A stretch of DNA of 64,000 bases from an uncultured Eubacteriales bacterium (lineage in GTDB: Bacteria; Bacillota; Clostridia; Oscillospirales; CAG-272): positions 434,001 to 498,000 of the forward strand of contig CAKSDZ010000001.1 of assembly GCA_934446365.1 (NCBI GenBank), written 5' to 3'. The notes under the pieces are model-generated. The model had not been told where the DNA came from, did no database searches, and saw only the letters and a list, made by a program, of their open reading frames with translations. Position 1 is the first letter of the stretch, and each line of letters starts with the position of its first letter. Of this stretch, positions 59,829-64,000 are shown piece after piece. Made by a program: the position numbers and the translations under genes.

Positions 59829-60266
59829 TTATAAATATTTCTCCGCAGCTGCGACCGCCAAACGGTCGCAGCGCTCGTTATATTCATGGCCGTTGTGACC
59901 GCGCACCCATACAAAGCTCACCTTATGGAGCTCCAAAAGGCCGAGCAGACGCTCCCACAAATCCACGTTCAAAGCCGGCTTTCCGTCGCCCTTTTTCCAG
60001 CCTTTTGCACGCCAAGACCGTGCCCAGCCGAGATTCACCGCATCCACGAGGTATTTGGAATCCGAAAACAGCTCGACCTCACACGGCTCTTTCAGCATGG
60101 AAAGCCCAAAAATCGCCGCGGAAAGCTCCATCCGGTTGTTCGTCGTGGAGGGCTCGCCGCCCGAAAGCTCCTTTTCCAATTTTCCATACACAAGAATACA
60201 GCCCCAGCCGCCGGGACCTGGATTTCCCTTGCAGGCTCCGTCCGTATATATCTTAACCTTTTTCAT
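59829..60266 (-). CDS. rnhA: Ribonuclease HI
   Basis: A 145-residue type I ribonuclease H that cuts RNA in RNA-DNA hybrids. Catalytic residues: IYTDGACKGNPGPGGWG (D7 area), NRMELSAAI (E), LFSDSKYLVDAV (D) and VRGHNGHEYNERCDRLA (H and D). Full-length for the family. ATG at 60266 follows AGGAGCCCAG; the open frame continues to 60473 in an unlikely sequence. It overlaps the upstream Gfo/Idh/MocA gene by 14 bases. Confidence 0.95.
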   Translation of the reverse strand: MKKVKIYTDGACKGNPGPGGWGCILVYGKLEKELSGGEPSTTNNRMELSAAIFGLSMLKEPCEVELFSDSKYLVDAVNLGWARSWRAKGWKKGDGKPALNVDLWERLLGLLELHKVSFVWVRGHNGHEYNERCDRLAVAAAEKYL

Positions 60267-61296
60267 CTGGGCTCCTCTGTCCGACCTCTCCGATTCGCAC
60301 GGTTTTTCCCGTATCCTGCGACTCCCGTGCAGCAAGCGCCGTGCGCGTCGCGGAAAACGCATCCTCCGCGGAAACGCGGCATTTCCCATCTCCGAGAATT
60401 TCCAGCATGAACTCCTCGAAGAGCTCTTTTTCCGTATGCACGGGCGATAGCTCCCTTTCGCCTTTTCCGTCAATCACGTAAACATGACCGCCGCGCACCT
60501 CGAGAATGCCCCCCGAGCCGACGAGCCGCAAGCGATCGTCGTCATGTGTCGGCGCGGACGACGGACGCATAACATCCGCGGAAACGGAAGCCATCCGGCC
60601 TCCCTCACAGTCAAAAAGACAGAGAGTGGACGCCTCCATCGTGCCGTTTCCGGCATTGCAGGCGGTACTGCCGTATGCAGTCACAGAAACGGGAGAAAGC
60701 CCGCCGATCCGCTGAATCCACTCAATCGCGTGAATCGCCACCCACGGAATCGTACCGCCGTATTTTTCCCGATCCGAATAGAACTTTTCGCGGCGTCCCA
60801 TTTTATAGGATTTCTGCGCGTTCGCAAGCCGGATATCTCCCAGAGCGCCGCTCTTCACAAAGCGGTACGCTGTTTCAAAATGAGGCAGATAATCGATTCC
60901 GAACATGCCGCAAAAGCAGATATTCTTCTTATTTTTATAATGAAGAACCGAGTTTCGATAGGCATCCTCCAGTTTTACAAGCGCCGCCATATCCGTCGCC
61001 ACGGGCTTCTCGCAGAACACGCTTATGCCATGTGCCAGCGCAAAGGCGGCAATCTCGGAATTTCTCGCCATCACCGTGTTGACAACCGCGATATCCGGCG
61101 CCGTAGCAAGAAGCATTTCCCGCCAATCCCGATAAATGCGCGGCGCAAATCCATATGCCGAAAGCTCCCGCTGTGCACGGTCTAAATCATCTTCGGGATC
61201 CGCCGCGCAAAGTCCCTCGAATGCAAGACCGTATTTTTTCGCCGTCGGAAGCGCATATGCGTAATGCCCTGCCGCGCCGATTTGTACGATTTTCAT
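60253..61296 (-). CDS. Gfo/Idh/MocA family oxidoreductase
   Basis: A 347-residue NAD(P)-dependent dehydrogenase. The N-terminal Rossmann fold starts MKIVQIGAAGHYAYALPTAK, with the usual V-F-C-E-K-P-V-A-T loop near residue 90 (catalytic/cofactor E-K-P) and a C-terminal GFO_IDH_MocA beta-alpha domain with GGTIPWVAIHAIEWI (the H-x-I/D-x-x substrate His). Substrate is a sugar or polyol, unknown. ATG 61296 follows GAGGTGCAAA. It may help process imported sugars, though it lies outside the ABC locus. Confidence 0.88.
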   Translation of the reverse strand: MKIVQIGAAGHYAYALPTAKKYGLAFEGLCAADPEDDLDRAQRELSAYGFAPRIYRDWREMLLATAPDIAVVNTVMARNSEIAAFALAHGISVFCEKPVATDMAALVKLEDAYRNSVLHYKNKKNICFCGMFGIDYLPHFETAYRFVKSGALGDIRLANAQKSYKMGRREKFYSDREKYGGTIPWVAIHAIEWIQRIGGLSPVSVTAYGSTACNAGNGTMEASTLCLFDCEGGRMASVSADVMRPSSAPTHDDDRLRLVGSGGILEVRGGHVYVIDGKGERELSPVHTEKELFEEFMLEILGDGKCRVSAEDAFSATRTALAARESQDTGKTVRIGEVGQRSPDEKG

Positions 61297-61329
61297 TTTG
61301 CACCTCACCAATTCATGCCGAACGGCACC

Positions 61330-62589
61330 TTATTTTCCGCCTTTGATTTTATCCCAGTATTGCTTTGCCGCCTGCTCGTTTTTGTTGTCCCCGTAGGTAT
61401 AAAACCGGACATTCTTCAAGTCGTCCGGCAGGTACTGCTGACTTACATAGTGATTGTCATAATCGTGCGGATACCGATAATTCTGTCCCTTTTCCGAAGC
61501 GTTTTCGCCGTCGAAATGGACATTTTGCAGGGCGCGAGGAAATGTGGCTCCGCGGCCTGCCGCCACGGCCTCCATCGCCATATCGCATGCCAAATAGGCG
61601 GAATTGGATTTCGGCGCCGTAGCAAGAAGCACAACCGCGTCCGCAAGCGGAATCCGCGCCTCCGGCATGCCGAGCTCGCGGGCGCTCTCCACACAGGCGC
61701 GCGCCACGGAGATCGCCGCAGGATAGGCAAGTCCGATATCCTCGCTCGCCACGACCTGAAGCCGCCGGCAAACGGAAATCAAATCTCCGCCCGAGAGCAG
61801 CTTGGCAAGATAAAAAAGCGCAGCGTCGGGATCGGAGCCCCTGATCGACTTCTGAAAGGCGGAAAGCAGGTCGTAATGCCCGTCGCCATCCTTGTCGAAG
61901 CCGCCCATGCCCATCACCTCCGGCAGAAAATCCCGCACGGTTTCCTCCGTGACCGTGTCATACACGGCGGCGATATTTTCATAAAGCCCGAGCGCACGGC
62001 GGGCGTCTCCCGCAGCGGCCGTGACAATCATCGAAAGTGCCGCGTCGGAAACCGAAATTTTCCGTCCCGTTTCCGATTCCAAAAGCGCCGCCCCTCTGAG
62101 CACCGCCCTTTTCAGCTCCGCCGCACCGATGGATTTGAATTCAAACACCGCGCAGCGCGACACGATCGCCGGATAAATGTAAAAATACGGATTTTCCGTC
62201 GTGGAAGCGATAAGCGTGATTCTGCCGTTTTCTATATATTCCAAAAGCGATTGCTGCTGCTTTTTATTGAAATACTGCATCTCGTCAAGATACAGCAGAA
62301 CGCCGTCCGCTCCGAGCAAAGACGAGCTTTCCGAAATCACGTTTTTCACGTCGGCAAGCCCTGCGCTTGTCGCGTTGAGCTTGTGCAGCGTTTTTCCGGC
62401 AGCCTTCGCCAAAATATTGGCCGCAGTCGTCTTCCCCGTGCCGGAGGGACCGAAAAATATCATATTGGGGATATGACCGGCGTTCAGCATCTTTGGGAAA
62501 ATTCCATCCGCCCCGAAAAGCTTCGGATCTCCCACCATATCTTCAAAGGATTCCGGCCGTATTCTGTCTGCAAGGGGCTGTTTCAGCAT
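61330..62589 (-). CDS. rarA: Replication-associated recombination protein RarA (MgsA)
   Basis: A 419-residue AAA+ ATPase acting at stalled replication forks. N-terminal MLKQPLADRIRPESFEDMVG; Walker A FFGPSGTGKTTAANILAK near residue 46; Walker B LLYLDEMQYFNKKQQQ near 97; sensor 1 IASTTENPYF; sensor 2 AGDARRALGLYENI; C-terminal MgsA domain with RGSDPDAALFYLAKLLSGGD and RRLQVVASEDIGLA. Start by AAAAGGAGTCTAT before ATG 62589. Typical length and order. Confidence 0.95.
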   Translation of the reverse strand: MLKQPLADRIRPESFEDMVGDPKLFGADGIFPKMLNAGHIPNMIFFGPSGTGKTTAANILAKAAGKTLHKLNATSAGLADVKNVISESSSLLGADGVLLYLDEMQYFNKKQQQSLLEYIENGRITLIASTTENPYFYIYPAIVSRCAVFEFKSIGAAELKRAVLRGAALLESETGRKISVSDAALSMIVTAAAGDARRALGLYENIAAVYDTVTEETVRDFLPEVMGMGGFDKDGDGHYDLLSAFQKSIRGSDPDAALFYLAKLLSGGDLISVCRRLQVVASEDIGLAYPAAISVARACVESARELGMPEARIPLADAVVLLATAPKSNSAYLACDMAMEAVAAGRGATFPRALQNVHFDGENASEKGQNYRYPHDYDNHYVSQQYLPDDLKNVRFYTYGDNKNEQAAKQYWDKIKGGK

Positions 62590-62699
62590 ATAGACTCCTT
62601 TTTCATAAAACGCCGCTTTCAAGCGCTTTTTGTCGAGTTTTATACATTGGTATCAAATAATTTATAAATATGTATAAATCATTTTATTCTTTTGTATTA

Positions 62700-63338
62700 T
62701 TATTTTATACACTCGTATTTATTGAATGGACAGTCTGAACATGACGGGCCGCGGGCGGAGCAGACATCTCTTCCGAACATGACAAGTCTGTGGCAGAAAT
62801 CCGATTGCTTCTCCGGTTCGACAATGCCGGCAAGCGTCATTTCCACCTTCTCCGGAACCTTGCTTTCGCAAAGGCCGAGCCGGTTTGAAATCCGAATGCA
62901 GTGCGTATCCGCCACGATCGCCGGCTTATGGTAAATATCACCGAGGATAAGATTCGCAATTTTCCGTCCTACGCCGGGAAGCGTCAGAAGCTCATCCATA
63001 TTGTCCGGCACACGTCCGCCGAAGCGGTCGCGAATGATTACGGAAAAATCCTTGATATTCTGCGCCTTGACCTTATACACACCGCAGGAAAACACAAGCC
63101 GCTCAATCTCCTCTACCGGCGCTTCGGCCATGCTGTCGACATCGGGAAAGCGCCGGAAAAGCTCCTCACACACGATATTGACACGTGCATCCGTGCATTG
63201 CGCGGAAAGACGCCCCATCACGAGCAGCCGCCATGGGTCGCCGCCGTATTCAAGTGCGCAGACAGAGCTTGGATAGCGCTCCTCCAAAGCCGCCACCACC
63301 TCTGCGGCTCTTGTTATTTTCTCTTCCTTCGTAAGCAT
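62700..63338 (-). CDS. nth: Endonuclease III
   Basis: A 212-residue HhH-GPD base-excision repair glycosylase/AP lyase. The helix-hairpin-helix reads LLTLPGVGRKIANLILGD with the catalytic Lys (G-R-K), and the catalytic Asp is in IVADTHCIRISNRLGL. The C-terminal 4Fe-4S cluster has four cysteines, CSARGPSCSDCPFNKYEC; spacing is x6-x2-x6 rather than the common x6-x2-x5. RBS GAGGTGAAGAA. The last gene before maf; nine bases apart. Confidence 0.94.
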   Translation of the reverse strand: MLTKEEKITRAAEVVAALEERYPSSVCALEYGGDPWRLLVMGRLSAQCTDARVNIVCEELFRRFPDVDSMAEAPVEEIERLVFSCGVYKVKAQNIKDFSVIIRDRFGGRVPDNMDELLTLPGVGRKIANLILGDIYHKPAIVADTHCIRISNRLGLCESKVPEKVEMTLAGIVEPEKQSDFCHRLVMFGRDVCSARGPSCSDCPFNKYECIK

Positions 63339-63347
63339 TTCTTCACC

Positions 63348-63962
63348 TCAAAAGTTCATGATATCAAGGGAGGTTATCCCAAATTCAGACCGCAGAAGCG
63401 CCAAAAGCGCCGCTACCGGAAGCCCCACGACATTATAAAAATCGCCCTCGATGCGCTCCGCAAACGAAGCGCCCTTTTGCTGAATGGCATAAGAGCCGGC
63501 CTTTCCCATCGGCTCGCCCGATTCCACGTACGCCAAGATTTCCGCCTCGGAAAGCTCCCGGAATTTGACCTCGGTCCTTGCCACCGTGCCGGCCGTGCGC
63601 CCATGATAATATACGGAAAGGCCGGACAGCACCGAATGCCAAGAATCCGACAGCATGCCGAGCGTCAGAATCGCATGCGGCTCGTCCGGAGGCTTTCCGA
63701 TTACGACGCCATTATAAACGACCACGGTATCGCAGGCGATGATCAGCGTATCCGGCGTAATAGAGGCATCCTCTTTTAAGCGCGCCAAAACCGCCTCGTT
63801 TTTCCGCTTGGCCGCCTGCAAAACATACTCCTCGGGCGATGCGGCGCCGGAGACATCCTCATCCGCACCGGAGACGACGACACGGAACCGGACCCCGAGA
63901 GTGGTCAGAATTTCACGTCTGCGCGGCGACGCCGACGCGAGCACAATATCCGTCATCTTCAT
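63348..63962 (-). CDS. maf: Maf family nucleotide pyrophosphatase
   Basis: A 204-residue Maf protein, a house-cleaning dTTP/UTP pyrophosphatase also called septum-formation inhibitor. N-terminal signature LASASPRRREILTTLGV; the D-T-V-V-V motif IACDTVVVYNGVVIGKP near residue 65; AYVESGEPMGKAGSYAIQQKG; and a YNVVGLPV end motif. ATG 63962 follows CGGAGGACAGACT. It leads nth, rarA, the oxidoreductase and rnhA leftward, likely one housekeeping run. Confidence 0.93.
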   Translation of the reverse strand: MKMTDIVLASASPRRREILTTLGVRFRVVVSGADEDVSGAASPEEYVLQAAKRKNEAVLARLKEDASITPDTLIIACDTVVVYNGVVIGKPPDEPHAILTLGMLSDSWHSVLSGLSVYYHGRTAGTVARTEVKFRELSEAEILAYVESGEPMGKAGSYAIQQKGASFAERIEGDFYNVVGLPVAALLALLRSEFGITSLDIMNF

Positions 63963-64000
63963 AGTCTGTCCTCCGCGGCGGAAAGGACGCCGCATCACAA

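Noticed and set aside
59594..59914. 106-codon leftward ORF downstream of rnhA
   Set aside because: Overlaps the rnhA 3' end, lacks an RBS and similarity; likely non-coding though Cys-containing.

Overview
The window reads as a chromosomal segment of a Gram-positive, low-to-moderate G+C bacterium of the class Clostridia, probably an uncultured gut-type Bacillota (inference). Supporting signs are sigma-A promoters with TTGACA/TATAAT and 17-base spacers, strong AGGAGG ribosome binding sites, a CIRCE element, CotH, CPBP and TraX family proteins, tandem M42 peptidases, and a large DUF5696/YIP1/ABC-permease locus of the kind found in clostridial genomes. No phage, insertion sequence, CRISPR array or plasmid backbone was seen. 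Transfer RNA genes and housekeeping genes are spread along the window.

Layout. 1-7.5 kb: one leftward run rsmA - murD - three M42 aminopeptidases - a tiny Cys-rich protein - GNAT - methionine gamma-lyase family protein - GNAT (cut by the window edge), with several stop/start overlaps. 7.5-8.7 kb: tRNA-Thr and tRNA-Gly, then an ABC-F antibiotic-resistance-type gene that has lost its middle but keeps promoter, mini-leader and attenuator. 8.7-13 kb: leftward nucleoside salvage operon deoC - deoD - pdp - DMT permease - GNAT. 13.1-13.4 kb: tRNA-Leu and initiator tRNA, the latter with an extra base in its T-stem. 13.4-21.8 kb: two TetR-controlled ABC exporter loci, one MacB/FtsX-type with a CopZ-like partner and one heterodimeric exporter. 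22-26.5 kb: acyl-ACP thioesterase, a DUF998 membrane protein and a GH106-like glycoside hydrolase. 26.5-28.2 kb: lipoprotein / ECF sigma / putative anti-sigma operon. 28.4-36.7 kb: asparagine synthase, CIRCE-controlled Hsp20, surface 5'-nucleotidase, a three-gene lipid cluster (PAP2, MGDG-synthase-like glycosyltransferase, CrtO-like protein), NUDIX and a deoxyinosine glycosylase. 36.7-41.5 kb: repeats, tRNA-Ala, TraX, an XRE regulator with an unusual C-terminal domain, a tiny zinc-ribbon protein, fucO and a PHP phosphatase. 41.6-46.2 kb: metallophosphoesterase, CotH-family surface protein, CPBP protease.

46.3-59.0 kb holds the most distinctive locus: one leftward operon with a 1,007-residue solute-binding protein carrying extra N-terminal modules, two separate pairs of MalFG-like permeases, a secreted/membrane NHL-TPR-YIP1 protein and a giant secreted DUF5696 protein, but no ATPase. 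It looks like a cell-surface glycan capture and import machine that must borrow an ATPase encoded elsewhere. 59.0-59.8 kb is non-coding leader/terminator DNA. 59.8-64 kb returns to housekeeping: rnhA, a Gfo/Idh/MocA oxidoreductase, rarA, nth and maf.

Most functions are assigned from family motifs recognised by eye. Promoters and operators were read directly from the sequence. Substrates of transporters and of the glycoside hydrolase are not determinable here.
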